From Morinoia aosen (lineage: Eukaryota > Arthropoda > Malacostraca > Amphipoda > Talitridae), in contig CM059566.1 of NCBI GenBank assembly GCA_030386875.1, forward strand, positions 41,266,068 through 41,330,067: a stretch of DNA of 64,000 nt, given 5' to 3'. The translations under genes and the position numbers were made by a program. This document shows, one piece after another, positions 1 to 12,046 of the stretch. Under the pieces are notes generated by a model. That model was not told where the DNA came from, did no database searches, and worked only from the letters and a program-made list of their open reading frames with translations. The first letter of the stretch is position 1. Each line of letters opens with the position of its first letter.

Positions 1-180
1 TGACAGCTCAGTTAAAAAACATTTTTGCACGTAAAGTTATGAGAATCTGAAGCCAGCTACCGGCAGATGTAGTCACAATGAATCCGATGATGAATTTTTT
101 CAGCATTATTGGCAGTAGCACAACCAGAGGAGGCCACGGGGGCCAGCTTCAATCGTTGTTTTAAGTAAAAGAATAAAACT

Positions 181-308
181 ATTGCTGATAATTAATGTCT
201 GTTCAATACTAGAACCCCTCCCCTTCCCGAAATTTTCTAAAAATATTGCTGATAATTAATGTCTGTTCAATACTGGAACCCCTCCCCTTCCCGAAATTTT
301 CGGCTGGC
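181..308. repeat. 64-bp tandem duplication
   Basis: A segment beginning attgctgataattaatg at 181 recurs at 245 with almost no change, giving two head-to-tail copies of about 64 bp. The second copy differs by one visible substitution (tactagaacc versus tactggaacc) before diverging. It looks like a recent local duplication. No gene is visible around it. Confidence 0.85.
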
Positions 309-1907
309 TGCACCAGTGATAATTGCATGGGTTGCAAATTGCATAGTTCTATAGTTCTCAGAAGTACGATGGTTGACACGAAGTGCGGAGATTCGAACGA
401 AGACATTCATAAGTATAATTTATTAAGTATTATCAGAAACCCTGTCTTTTTAAGCACTGTATTTAAGTGTAAGCCCTGTATTTGTTTTTGTCATTGGTAA
501 TGCCTCATCCGATGGTAAAATCATCATGTTCTAAAAGAACGTATATCTTATAATGCAAAGTGCGAACAAAAGTTAAATCATACGACAACACTTCTGTGAA
601 ACGGCTGCTGATTCAATTTTTACTCTAAATATATTTCGTTAATAATGTTATAATTATCACAAAAACTGAAACTGAACGACATTTCATTCGATAGGGGCTT
701 GAAAATCTCGACCACATTCTGCCTTAGCATTACATCCGTACGAGTCTATCGTTCCGCATTTGCGCGGTGTAGAATGGGCGTGATATGTTTTTTTATAATT
801 GGTTATAGTTGTTTGTATTGGTAGATCCAACATCGAAATGCGGAACCAAGCTTTCATATAGGCAGAAATAAGGTCTCATAGCTATGTACCAACACACAAT
901 ATCGGTAAATGGAAATTAAGTATTGAATGAATGCAAAATTCATTTTTTATATCTATTAAACCAGAATTCCATATCTATTAGCAATATTCTATATCAATTT
1001 TTACGTAAATTTTCAGTACTTTACATCGAGTCATGTTCAGTAATTACCCAGCACTAGATTTTAATTACGTTTATATTTTCCTTAGCACAAAAAAATATTA
1101 ACCATGCATCAAATTTAATTATTTTACCCACGCACAGTCTTTGGTTTTCAGTCATCAACGACCGTGCAATTCCACAGAAATCACAGACACACACGTGGCT
1201 TTACTGCAAGAAAACATTCGGTCATTTTGGAGGCAGAAAAAACAGTGCAAGGTAAACTGTGCGAGTCCATGCAACAGAGAGCGTTCTAAAAATAACAAGT
1301 ACATCTTAGAGAACAAAAAGAGGCTGTCGAAAGGATAGTCATAAGAATGCGGTGAGAATAAACGTGTTTGTGTCGGAGCAAAAAACCCTCTCACGCAGTC
1401 TACCATCATCACGCAACCGCCATCGCCCCTCAAGTATGCATCATGCATCGGCTTGTACGAAAGCTCATGCATTATTTTAGCGTGACATAGAGCGAGGTCT
1501 GCTTAAGTCGATGTCGAGTAAACGTCCCTGAGGCCAAGGAACAATTTCTTCACGTCACTGGCAGACAGGCGAACGTTTCCATCATCGAGCAGTATTGACG
1601 GTTTGCATTATTCAAAACATAGAAAGAACGTGTAACATTGAGAAGTTATAACCAGCATGCGTGTTCAAGATGATATATATCATGAGTTCCAGGATCATAA
1701 AACGTCCTTGGATTTCTGAGTCATAAATTCAAGTTTTCAAGTTAAACTGCGTCCATACGTCGGAATTAAACATTCAAACCTGAACTCTGTGTGGAGTTTG
1801 AAAATAGCAGTTTCAGCGTAGGCTGTGCAACGTATTGCAGGCTAATAAATCAAAAAATGATACAGGCAATGGGAGGAACTTTACCAAATTATTGAAGCCA
1901 CACTGGA
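309..1907. other. Intergenic, no gene recognised
   Basis: AT-rich sequence with stop codons in every frame and only short chance ORFs on both strands. I see no splice-site-framed coding segment, RNA gene or repeat array in it. Confidence 0.5.
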
Positions 1908-1915
1908 GTCAACAG

Positions 1916-2192
1916 CACGGTAAAGGAAACAAGGTAGGTTCAAACCAGTCTTTTTTTCGTTGATGATGTGGTTCTGTTGACGTCACGGCACGGCAACGAA
2001 CCAGTAGCAGCGCTCATATTGCATCTGGTAGCACTGCTACCCCCAAATCTGGCTCCACTATTGGCCTAACGACATTGCATTTTAATGACGTCATAAAGTT
2101 TGTTTGAAATAAAGCCTTTCTATTGGCTAGCCGAACAAGAGGAGGTGTAATTTCTCCCATAGAAATGACCCTACCTTGTTTCCTCTACTGTG
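1916..2192. mobile_element. hAT-type MITE (non-autonomous DNA transposon)
   Basis: The left end CACGGTAAAGGAAACAAGG matches the inverted right end with two mismatches over about 23 bp. Both ends are flanked by the same 8 bp, GTCAACAG (1908-1915 and 2193-2200). An 8-bp duplication of form nTnnnnAn and ends beginning CA(C/G) are typical of the hAT superfamily. The 277-bp interior encodes nothing, so it must have been moved by a transposase encoded elsewhere. It carries two perfect TGACGTCA palindromes at 1978-1985 and 2086-2093. Confidence 0.85.
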
Positions 2193-2200
2193 GTCAACAG

Positions 2201-3192
2201 CCCACAGTGTTCGTTTCGCACCTGTGCTAGGGGGTGTCATCAAGAAGGTGAACTTTAGAAATAAATTTTCAGTTATTGTACTCCTTACATTCTATGCCTA
2301 CGTTTTCTTCGAAAGCCAGTCAGCAACAATAAAAAAAGTTCAAGTATTGTTCATGTGTTCTCCTCCTAAAATGCAGGAGAAACATTGATCAAAGTAGATT
2401 CTCTAATTTGAGAAAATAATTCACTTTCAATGAGCGATGACCCGTGAAACCGCCAATTCATTAACTTAAATTCATTTTAAAATAGTGAATCATAGAGTGA
2501 TTACTACGTGCATTTGGACGTGATACTTTCAAGAAGTCACTTCGTTGACGAAACAAATTGATTCAAGTGAGTATTAAATGACGATGCAGAAATTATCAGA
2601 ACTTAACGCTACATCAGTTTCACTCTCAAACTGAAGAATAAATACAAGAATACTCGTATAAAACTCTGATAAATAAATAAAAACCGAACAAGAGACTTGT
2701 TCGGTTTACTTCGAGCCTCGTTTAAGCGTTACCAGATACAGTGATGAGATGCTCACCAAACGTGGTTCCCTCGCATCACTTCGTTACTGAATAAAATATC
2801 TTTAAACACCAAATTCCCAAGGTATCACCAAGCTATGATATCAGTTCAGTAAGGGTTTTAGCCCCACAAGAGATCAGTAACCAAACTGAATAAATATGAA
2901 TTACAATTAGATAGTTTCATTATTGTTCATCCCTCCGTATGTCACAAATTGTCACATGAATGACACGGTGCAATAATTTGAATGTATTAATTAACAATGG
3001 AAGTGCTATTAATATTCCACACAGTAGAAAATGCATCAGTTTAAGTGGCTAGCAGCGGCGAGAATAAGTTATTAAAATATCTCAACTGTATAAAAATAAT
3101 ACATATATTATATAGTGTGCCATGAATTTTACAAATTTGAAAATTCACAGTGCACGAACACATGTAAGTGCAGTGCGCAAATTCGCGCCGCG
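2201..3192. other. Intergenic, no gene recognised
   Basis: AT-rich, no convincing coding segment. The only distinct structure is a perfect short hairpin at 2681-2707, listed separately. Confidence 0.5.
2681..2707. other. Perfect 12-bp hairpin
   Basis: AAACCGAACAAG is followed by the 3-nt loop AGA and then its exact reverse complement. It is preceded by a TAAA-rich run. It is too short to class as a mobile element, and no neighbouring gene gives it an obvious role. Confidence 0.8.
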
Positions 3193-4164
3193 CTATACCA
3201 CCTTACGAACACGATCGACCATTTCTCCAATCTCGTTCCCTTGGTCGTCAGTAATAGTGACTCTCTTGAACTTGTAGGAGTACATCGAATTGGTGGGCTG
3301 AAGTCTAACTCGACTGGAATCGCTGTGGTGTCGACGAAGTGTGTGGTCAAAGGGAAAAATTTCCGTGTGCTGGAGCCGCGAAAATATTTCAGGTGTCTCC
3401 ACAGAAGGCAAGCTGGCGGTGTAGGAAGCGACACAAGGCAAAGATTGAGTTTCCGGGGAACCGACTGCTCTAAAGTGAGCGAAGTTTATGGATTCCAAAA
3501 CACGACGAGATGAACATCGAGGTCTTTGGTCACTAGAAACGGATTCAGGGACATCTTGAGGAATTTTGAAGAGACGGAGATCTTTCATCGTACTTTGACT
3601 CAAATTTGAAGCTTGTTTGATCACGCTTCCAGGTGAGCAATTTCCGATTTCACGAGTTTCTAAATTCAAAGTGTGTTGTTTCTTGAAATGTGAAATAAAT
3701 GAATTACCTTCTCGTTTTGACGGACTTTTACGGAGCTTTTTGTTGGAAGAATTTTTTGATAATTCAAAGGCTGTAGTAGGAGTCACTTCACTTATCCGAG
3801 GTAGGGAGCGGGTTTTCCTCACAAGAGGAAGTCGAGATTTTTTCAATTTCGTACATGGTAAATCCCGTACATTCTTACCGTGGTCTACGCGGCACAGTTA
3901 ATCCAAGTTACTACCCGGTTTGAGAGTGCCAACGCTGTCATTGAGCGAGATTACGTTTGTTATATTCCCTTTGCAGGAAGAAGAAGCTTCTCCCCAAGCC
4001 ACACTTTTCGTGGACCAGGGGAAATTATTATGCACAAACGAAGAAAATTTTCCACGCAGAACGAAACGCTTCTGAGTCCACTTCTTCATTGGAAGTTTGA
4101 ATTTGTGACCAACTCTTCTCCATTCCGGAAAATCTGAGACAAACCTCGGTTTGTCAGACGACAT
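3193..4164 (-). pseudogene. Uncharacterised intronless frame with one in-frame TAA
   Basis: Reading the minus strand from the ATG at 4164, 88 codons run to a TAA at 3900-3898. The same frame then stays open for a further 235 codons and ends at 3193, so 324 codons carry a single internal stop at codon 89. The product would be basic and rich in Ser, Lys and Arg (for example KKLRKSPSKREG) and would end GEMVDRVRKVV. I do not recognise a domain. The continuous frame on both sides argues for real or recently lost coding. No intron of workable size removes the stop: candidate GT and AG sites are only tens of bases apart. Possible explanations are a recent pseudogene, stop-codon readthrough (TAA followed by CTG), or a sequencing error. 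Confidence 0.45.
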
Positions 4165-5890
4165 GTTCTGACCGAGCCTGTGTTGACTGACAGGCCCACG
4201 AGCTGTTACCAGTTTGATACAATATCTAACATCAAATCTCCTAAGTATAACATAATATGGGTTTCTATGTCTCGAATTTGGTGCTTGTTTTTCATGTTAT
4301 TCTGTCTGCAGTTTTCTGTTTGGTATCAATGATATCTGGCATCAAATCTCGTACGTATTAAGTATTATAAATCTCTATGTTTTCTATTTTGCACTCGATT
4401 TTCATGTTAATTTGTCCGTGTGCATCATATACGTTTGTTATGCTCTAAACCTGAACTTCATGTTCAAGGCATCCGGTCTGTGTGAAGGAAAAGAGTTCAT
4501 TATACTCTAAACTTGGACTTTAATTTTATTATTTTTAATGTTATGTTGTTCGGTAACTATGAAGGCAAATGAGCTCACCATGCTTTAGATTAGGATTTCG
4601 TTTTTACGTTAAATGATATCTTCCGTGGCAGAGTTAGGGTTTAAACTTTTGTTCTGTCTTTGTTTTCTATTCTATCCTTGTTGGGTTGTATTCCACTTGG
4701 CTCTTAATTAATTTTGTATACAACTGGACTTCGTTTGTCCCTTCGAACTGCTAAGCTTCGTGCTCTCTAAGCCCATTTGTGCACAAACTGGCAGAAATAA
4801 CAACACGTAAGCACGACGGTTCTGAAAAACACTGATTTATAGATTCTCATACTCAAAAAGATGCAATCGTTTCCTAGGTGTTCACATTTGGGTGAAATTC
4901 TTCAATTAAAGTGATAATAGTTGTTTATTTCCCGTCATTATGAAAACTTTCGCCAATCCACGGAGACAAAATCATCGAAGCCACTTCAGTTTTTAACAAA
5001 AGAATCACATGCGAGGAGACCAGATGATTCTACAGTTCATTTCACCTCTACATTATAAAATCACAAGAAAAAAATTAACAAAATATACAGTATTTACACA
5101 CCGTTCTCTCGCCCTCAATTTTTGTGAATTATTTGTTCTACTTTTAAAACCACACGCCAACAATGTCTTTTACCAACTCACGTAGCACGTATTTGACTAC
5201 CAATCTTCAACTTATTTAAGGAATTTCACAGCCTTCCAACTTTCTCAAGGAAGTAAGGAAGTAAACATGTGATGACTCTCAAGTCAAGGGCTAAATTAAC
5301 GAAAGGTGAAAGAAAAAGAAAAACATTTTATTTCCATTAGAGATGGTACACAAGTATCATCATTGGATTTCAAAATATCTTTGAGTTAATACACTTAGAT
5401 GATACGCACACATGAGTATTGTAGTACCCATGTCAAGCATTTTATAACTTCCTTGATTTTGTCACTTTCAATATATTATTCCGCAGTGTGCGCGTGAACG
5501 GCTCACATTCCAGGGCTAAAATGTTGAAAAGATTTATGTAGGATAACAAACTAATTCATGTACTTGTGTGCTTTTTATTAAATTCATCACGATTCGTGAA
5601 TTTGTTAATCATGATTCGCCAGCATGATTCTTGCGTTGTGCCATCAACCCTTGGTCCCAACTTTGTTCTCTTTTCCAACAAGAAATTTGGTGCTTTAATT
5701 TCGTAGCATCCAATCTGCAAACTCTGTTCACATTTGTAAAGTTTTATCTGCTTCGTAAAATAACGAATCTAGCAGTTAAATAGCAAACACACAGCTACAC
5801 TACCACGTAGGTAATACGCTAAATCCTCAGGACTAAATTCGACTGCCAAACTTGAACTTACCAAGAAAATGTCATGACATTCTGGACGTA
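4165..5890. other. Intergenic, no gene recognised
   Basis: Upstream of the minus-strand frame. AT-rich, with a loosely repeated stretch at 4200-4560 (recurring phrases such as ggtatcaatgatatc and gcatcaaatctc) that suggests old local duplication. No coding segment is supported. Confidence 0.4.
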
Positions 5891-5891
5891 G

Positions 5892-5984
5892 TGACGTCAC
5901 GAGCTGTCAGCCAATCACCGAAGAGACTTTCTCGGCCTTTAGGCTCGACCAATCACAAACGCTTAAGAAGGAGGCTTGGCCAAT
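5892..5984. promoter_or_regulatory. CRE plus three CCAAT boxes (possible promoter)
   Basis: A perfect cAMP-response-element palindrome TGACGTCA (5892-5899) is followed by CCAAT at 5911, 5949 and 5980. CRE and CCAAT boxes in this spacing are common in animal promoters bound by CREB/ATF and NF-Y. No gene is recognised immediately on either side, so the promoter call is inference. It could equally be a decayed element, since similar CRE motifs sit in the hAT MITE at 1978 and 2086. Confidence 0.3.
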
Positions 5985-6375
5985 ACGCTATCCGGAATAA
6001 AAAAATGCAGTGTCATTGGGTTTAAGCACTTATTTTATTCACAGGGATCATTTAAAATCCCACTTTTTCGGGATTTACGTGAACAACTTCATTCTCATTT
6101 AATTAGGTATGATTTTTTCTTAATTTCCATGACAGTTAAGAAGCTACAGGAGCTTGATGTTATCTCTCCTGGTGTGTGAGAGCAACTGAGCTATTTTAAG
6201 AAGGCTCATCTCAACTAAATTTAGTTGATCGAAGTGGATCAAGTGCACGAAAAGCTTTTCTCTTCAACCTTCACGCAAGTCAGGCTCGAAAATTAGAATT
6301 GGCTGTCGGTATGCAGAATGAAAGTCCTATTCTTGCCCCCCACTCGCTTCATTGGATTGCAATTTTCCCTAAATA

Positions 6376-7145
6376 CGAGGCCTGTCGAAAAAGTATCCGA
6401 CCTTAAATTTTTCCCGCGCAAAGTAGTGATTCTAAGGCGGCGCCACTGTGCACGGTGGAAGGAGGAATCTTAATGCGCATGCTTGACTTTTTTCACCGCA
6501 TTCACTTGGGCCAGTCACTGGCTGGTGGTCGCCAAGTAAGGTGCTGTTCTAAGTTTTTGTCGGATTTAGTTTTCTTGCAAGATGACTGAACGAATTGAGC
6601 AAAGACACTGCATCAAATTTTGTCAAAAGCTTGGTGATTCTCAAATTGGAATACGCACCGGAAGGACAAACAGTGACAAAGGAGTACTATCAGGATGTTC
6701 TCCGGCGACTTCGTGATGCAGTTCGGCGCAAAAGACCAGACATGTGGACTGCGAACAACTGGCACTTGCATCACGACAACGCGCCCGCACATTCATCCCA
6801 TTTGATCCGCAATTTCTTGGCCAAACATGGAATTACGACCGTTCGCCAACCTCCCTACTCTCCAGACCTGGCTCCTTGCGACTTCTGGTTGTTTCCAAAA
6901 TTGAAGACACCACTGAAAGGATCCCGTTTTGAGAGTAGAGAAGAGATAATGCGGAACGCGACGACAGAGCTGAACACCATTCCAAAAGAAGACTTCCAGA
7001 GGTGTTTCCGGCAGTGGAAGGATCGGTGGGCTAAGTGTGTGGAAGCACAAGGAGCCTACTTTGAAGGGGATTAGGGTCCCAACCCCGTCAGGTTGTTGAA
7101 GTATTTTTTCTGGCCAAAGGTCGGATACTTTTTCGACAGGCCTCG
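6376..7145 (+). mobile_element. Internally deleted mariner element
   Basis: Perfect 27-bp terminal inverted repeats (6376-6402 and 7119-7145; outer bases CGAGGCCTGTCGAAAAAG) are flanked by the TA target duplication expected of Tc1/mariner (6374-6375 and 7146-7147). The element is 770 bp, against about 1.3 kb for full-length mariners. The missing part is the middle of the transposase. With intact ends it could still be mobilised in trans by a related transposase. It is not autonomous. Confidence 0.95.
6582..7074 (+). pseudogene. Mariner transposase remnant, deleted and frameshifted
   Basis: An ATG at 6582 opens the N-terminal mariner reading (MTERIEQRHCIKFCQKLGD). After about 20 codons, near 6645, the homology jumps into another frame at EYAPEGQT, which in the family belongs to the catalytic half. 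Most of the DNA-binding domain and the first catalytic Asp are therefore missing. The rest is well kept to the stop at 7072: HHDNAPAH (Asp at 6775) and SPDLAPCDFW (Asp at 6880). The two Asp have 34 residues between them, the D34D spacing of mariner. The end EAQGAYFEGD is also typical. It cannot encode an active transposase. Confidence 0.92.
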
Positions 7146-7329
7146 TAATTTAGATGAAAACTGCCGTATGGAATGTACGGTTTTCCTGGCTTATGGAGCT
7201 GGTGTAGTGGACAGAGTTAACGAACATTTCACACACCCCTACACTTACAGTCACTCAAAAACGACTTCAATACGAGGTTGCGCGTGAAAACTCAGAGCAA
7301 TCATGCACCTATTTTGGCCTGGGAAAATA

Positions 7330-7825
7330 AGAGCGTACAATTGACGCAGGACTAAAGAAAAACCATGAGAGCACTATTGACGCAGGACTAAAGAAAAACC
7401 ATGAGAGCACTATTGACGCAGGACTAAAGAAAAACCATGAGAGCACTATTGACGCAGGACTAAAGAAAAACCATGAGAGCACTATTGACGCAAGACTAAA
7501 GAAAAACCATGAGAGCACTATTGACGCAGGACTAAAGAAAAACTATGAGAGCACTATTGACGCAGGACTAAAGAAAAACCATGAGAGCACTATTGACGCA
7601 GGACTAAAGAAAAACCATGAGAGCACTATTGACGCAGGACTAAAGAAAACCATGAAAACACTATTGACGCAGGACTAAAGAAAAACCATGAGCGTATATA
7701 CTATTGACGCAGGATTAAAGAAAAATCATGTAAGTACCATTGACGCAGGATTAAGGAAAAACCATGAGCGTACTATTGACGGAGGATTAAAGAAAAGCCA
7801 TGAAAGTACTATTGACGCAGGGTAA
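7330..7825. repeat. 36-bp minisatellite, about 13 copies
   Basis: The unit contains ttgacgcaggactaaag followed by an A-run and ccatgag. Starts at 7341, 7377 and 7413 give a 36-bp period. The central copies are nearly identical, and those after about 7650 are progressively diverged. A minus-strand reading stays open across it only because 36 is a multiple of three. Confidence 0.95.
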
Positions 7826-8879
7826 ATTAATTATTTCTTCTCAAATAGATGATATCATAAAAACAAGCTATGACATTAGTAAATGCTCGTACGTATTGCA
7901 TTGTTAACTAGGGACGCGTCAATACAACGGCTTGCTGGAAGTGATCGGTTACCATTGGAACGAAACTAAAGAACATTAGAAACGAGTCTGCAGAGAAATT
8001 TGCACAAAACATGTTAAGAGAGTGTTGAAACATTTGCAAAAATCAAGTGGCAATAATGGGTTTGTCATGAGTTTTATCACGGAGGATAGAATTAGAAAAA
8101 AACTCTTATTTGCGAATGAACTCGTAATTGTGGATGGTACAGAATACGAGCTTTATAATCAGTCAAAAGATCGTGCGATTTCGTAAAAAGGTTTTAAACT
8201 GACAAAAAAAGTACACATCAAAATATTTCCCAATAAGGAGATATCTATAGAGCGTCTACAAAGCTGTTGACCATCAAGGGTTATCAAATCTGGGTAGGGT
8301 TTGAAAATGACTTCATCAATTTTACTATTTGAAAAAACTAAAGCGAAAATTAACTTGCGGCTTAGCTCTTTCAAACATACACACCTAAAGTTGCGACAGT
8401 GATGCAATAAGTAAATTTGTTTAAAAGAACACCGATAATATACTTTTCACCACCAGCAGTGCAATGGCTGCAAATCACGTAGCATTGTACCATTCATGTG
8501 AAGTCGATTAATGTTGCATAAATTTTCCTACACTGTAACTATTTAAATCTCTACATTGTGGTCTTCGTATAGGACGGTGCAGATCGTAAGAACGACGCAC
8601 TTGCACAACTTGCACTCGAACATTTCAGCCTTCTGTTCATAAGGATCGAGTTGGCGAAGTGCTAATTTAAGTATGCTAGGCTGCAGAGCATACGCTAATA
8701 CTTCACTCCACGACAGAAAGATAATTTAATTTAAATGAAAAAAGTACGTTAAATTTTTGTGGATGATGCGGTTTTGTGTTGCAGTGCTAATTAACTCAAC
8801 CCGTGCATAGCAGAGTTTGTGAAGTTAAATGTTTCGTATCCGATACATAAAACTGATATCCCTGTACAGATTTTATAGA
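7826..8879. other. Intergenic, no gene recognised
   Basis: Unremarkable AT-rich sequence without repeat structure or a supported coding segment on either strand. Confidence 0.45.
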
Positions 8880-9370
8880 CCGAAGTTCCTGACCTAAATA
8901 AGGTGGTCAAAGACAGGCATCGAAGTTTTAAATAAGGTGATAATAAGGTGAATAAGGTGATAAAACAAAGATCGAAGTACCTGAACTAAACAAAATGATA
9001 AAACACAGTCACTAAAGATTTAAATAAGGTAGATAATAAGGTGATAAAATAAAAACCGAAGTTCCTGAGTTGAAAGTAATAAAACACAGGCACCGACGAT
9101 ATAAATAAAGGGAAAAGAAGGAGAATAGGTAATAAAACTAAGACCGAAGTTCCTGAGTTGAATAGGCAATAAAACAAAGGCACTGGAGATATAAATAAGG
9201 TGATAATAAAGTGAATAAGGGGATAAAACTAAGACCGAATTTCCTGAACTAAACAAGATGATAAAACACAGGTACAAGTTTTGTAACAAGTACAAGCACA
9301 TACAAACAAGTAATAAGCACATCCTCCTAATTTCCTGAATTAAACAAGGTGATAAAACACAGGTACAAGT
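8880..9370. repeat. Degenerate tandem repeat (aaggtgataaaac motif)
   Basis: Irregular copies of a roughly 55-65 bp unit built from ccgaagttcctgaa and aaggtgataaaacacagg. Spacing and sequence vary, so this is an old, decaying array. The minus-strand ORFs over it are artefacts of its pyrimidine-rich complement. Confidence 0.75.
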
Positions 9371-9839
9371 TTTGTAGCAAGTAAAACTCGATGATGGAAC
9401 AAAAGCGCGTTATCAGCAGAAGACCAGTTAGCGCTATCTTCGATGCAGATAACTCGTTCACTCGATATCTTCTAAACGATCCTCAAGTTGATAAGAATAG
9501 CGCCGCATTAGGAAACGGAAATATTAATCTCTATTTGCATCTAATTGAAATTATCTTCAAGCTTATCTTTGAAAGGAATAACCCAACGGAAGACAACAAA
9601 GGCGCAATTTTTCTTATCATCATTTAGGTGTGGAAGTAGTATCATAAAACTCAAATATAGAATATGCTTGAGCTATGTTAATATAGTTCATGGGATTTAC
9701 ACAATTGCTGAGTAAGAGCGTAAGACTACGCGTACTTCCGCGCACGATACAACAATTAACAATTCAGAGCATCTTCTCTCACATGCTGCGTTGAAGAAGT
9801 TCTACCGTTAAATTGGCACGATAACGTTAAAATCTCCTA

Positions 9840-10255
9840 CAGCGGTCCCTTTCGATTGATGTACTCCCATCATTTTGTTCGAGTGTATACTTACGTGGAA
9901 TCTCAATTAATAAAAAAAAGGAGAAAACGCTTTACAGTAAAATTGCACACAGCGGTCCTGTGGGTGATGTACTCCCTTTCTTTTGATCGAGTTCACAACC
10001 GCATGGAATCTTAATTAGTAAAAAAGGAAGAATACGCTTTATAGTAAAACCGCACACAGCGGTTCCTTGTAGGTGATGTACTCCCTTTATTTTGTTCGAG
10101 TTCACAACCGCATGGAATCTTAATTAATAAAAAAGGAAGAATACGCTTTACAGTGAAACCGCAAACAGCGGTTCCTTGTAGGTGATGTACTCCCTTTATT
10201 TTGTTCGAGTTTACAACCGCATGGAATCTTAATTGGTAAAAAAGGAAAAAATCGC
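9840..10255. repeat. 109-bp tandem repeat, about 4 copies
   Basis: The phrase tgatgtactcc recurs at 9857, 9965, 10074 and 10183, giving steps of 108, 109 and 109 bp. The last three copies are very similar and the first is more diverged. No coding function is evident. Confidence 0.92.
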
Positions 10256-10558
10256 CCTTGTGTAGAACTGGATCAAGGTTACACAAAGTCAGTGGTGGGC
10301 AGGCAATGCAGTCACTGAGGACAAAAAGAGCCGCACAAAGGAGCAAATTGCTCTCAAATGATCCCCTGTACATCACAACTGTGTGTCTTCAGCATTAAAG
10401 GATGAAAGAAAGCCTCAGTACACGCTCTTCTATGTGAGGTGCATGCACTAAAAATAGACGTAACATTTGCTCTTGCATTTTAGGACTTGTGGTAGAATGG
10501 TAGAATGCGTGTGTGTTCCCTGCTTTTATCGTTGTATCAAAGAGTGTTTTTTAACGTT

Positions 10559-10666
10559 ACCCTATGTAACTTTTTCGCCGCCTGCACGCAGGTTTTGGGC
10601 ACCTAAGCGATTTAATCACTTGGGCGGCGAAAAACATGCGTGCTCCGGCGACAAAGTTAGACTGCG
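10559..10666. mobile_element. Small foldback element, copy 1
   Basis: The left half (gtaactttttcgccgcctgc) is the approximate reverse complement of the right half (ccggcgacaaagttagac), so the whole of about 108 bp folds on itself. Its reverse complement aligns with a second copy at 24408-24520, including the central gcgatttaat. The pair therefore defines a dispersed palindromic MITE-like family. Target duplications are not clear. Confidence 0.7.
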
Positions 10667-11344
10667 TAATGAATTATGAGTATGGGTAGGAAGCGATTGC
10701 TTCAATATAAACTTGTATTTTGTCACTCATGAAAGCACGAGAATGTTATGATAGACGAGGCATTAGTGTAAGTAGATACGAAGAAGGCAACAAAAGAAAA
10801 AAAATGCTATCCTCGTATCGGAACTGATGAGCTGAGCGTGCCACGAGGGCTGGAATTGAAACGGGCCTCGTGAAAACGAGTCGTACTACTTTCACAAGAG
10901 TAATTAAAGACCGAATTTAATCTGATAATTTATCGGCAAAGTAAAAAAAGTAAAGACATATTGGATGGATGGATTTGATTCATATCACCTATTTTCGCGG
11001 TGTTAAAAGACCAGAGAACCTGAAAATAATGTTTCCGTTTCCCACGACATGAAGACACTAGGTATTTGAAAACTGCGGCTTAAATTTTAGATTTTTTATG
11101 TCGAAATCATGAGTAAAAAGGGCTACTTTCTCTCCAAACCTCCTTAGAGGGACTAATTTCTTTTCTCAGATACCTCAATTTAAATTGGTAGTGTAACTTT
11201 AAACAGTCAAAGAGTAATAAAGATTTTTTCAACTCATACATGTGAATTAACCCAACCTACGAGCGCATGAGTTAACAAAACCTAAAAGCAAAGCTGTGTC
11301 ATGTAAAACGTGAATTGTTCAACGCGTCACTAAACTGCGAGTTA
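10667..11344. other. Intergenic, no gene recognised
   Basis: No open frame of note, no array and no RNA gene recognised. Confidence 0.4.
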
Positions 11345-11830
11345 CTTCGGCACTGGCTATCTTCAGATATTGAATCCGTAATCTCACAAGTGTAATTTTT
11401 CGCATACTAATGCCCGTTACCCAAAGCATTTGTTAACTAGTAAACAAGTCACAGACCATTGCCAGATATTCGATGCGTAATATCACAGGTATATATTTTA
11501 CACACTAATGCCAATAAATCAAAGCATTCGTTTACAGACAAACTAGGCTCTGACAAGTACGAGTATCAGCTCATAGAATGCAGACAAATGCGCTCAGCAT
11601 GGAGAAAATACAAGCCTTCTTCCGTGCTTGGCGAGAGAGAATATGACAGATCAGACCAATATTCCCTTATTACAAGAGTAATTCAATGGCCTGAAAGCAA
11701 GAAACTATTCTTTTCACCTACTGGACTGGAGAAACAGACCAAAATTCCATATTACAAGTGTGACACAATAGACTGAAAACAAGAAACTATTCTTTCCAAC
11801 TACTAGACTGGAGAAATAGAACAGAAACAT
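11345..11830. repeat. Two diverged local duplications
   Basis: A block around 11360-11430 (agatattgaatccgtaat, then actaatgcc) recurs about 103 bp downstream with many changes. A second block at 11691 (gaaagcaagaaactattc) recurs at about 11772, an 81-bp step. The plus-strand ORF spanning this region is probably chance. Confidence 0.6.
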
Positions 11831-12046
11831 GCCACGACGTACGCAGTAGCCAAAAGGATCCCGTTCAAGAAGCTCGACTCCGTGAATACTGGAGGCTCCA
11901 ATAATCAATAAGAGTCGATAAGCTTCGTCAGATGCTCCTGAGTTCGCCGGTGCGCGTGCTGAGCAAATTTCTGAGGAAGCCTTTAAGGACTTCCAGAGAA
12001 TTTCGTCACGCCAAGCAAAAAGTTATGTCTCTGCCACTCGTTCGGT

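Noticed and set aside
3115..3901. Plus-strand ORFs of 94-132 codons opposite 3193-3846
   Set aside because: Antisense shadows of the longer minus-strand frame.
9391..9627. 78-codon plus-strand ORF with an ATG start
   Set aside because: No domain, no splice sites and AT-rich surroundings. A frame of this length is expected by chance.
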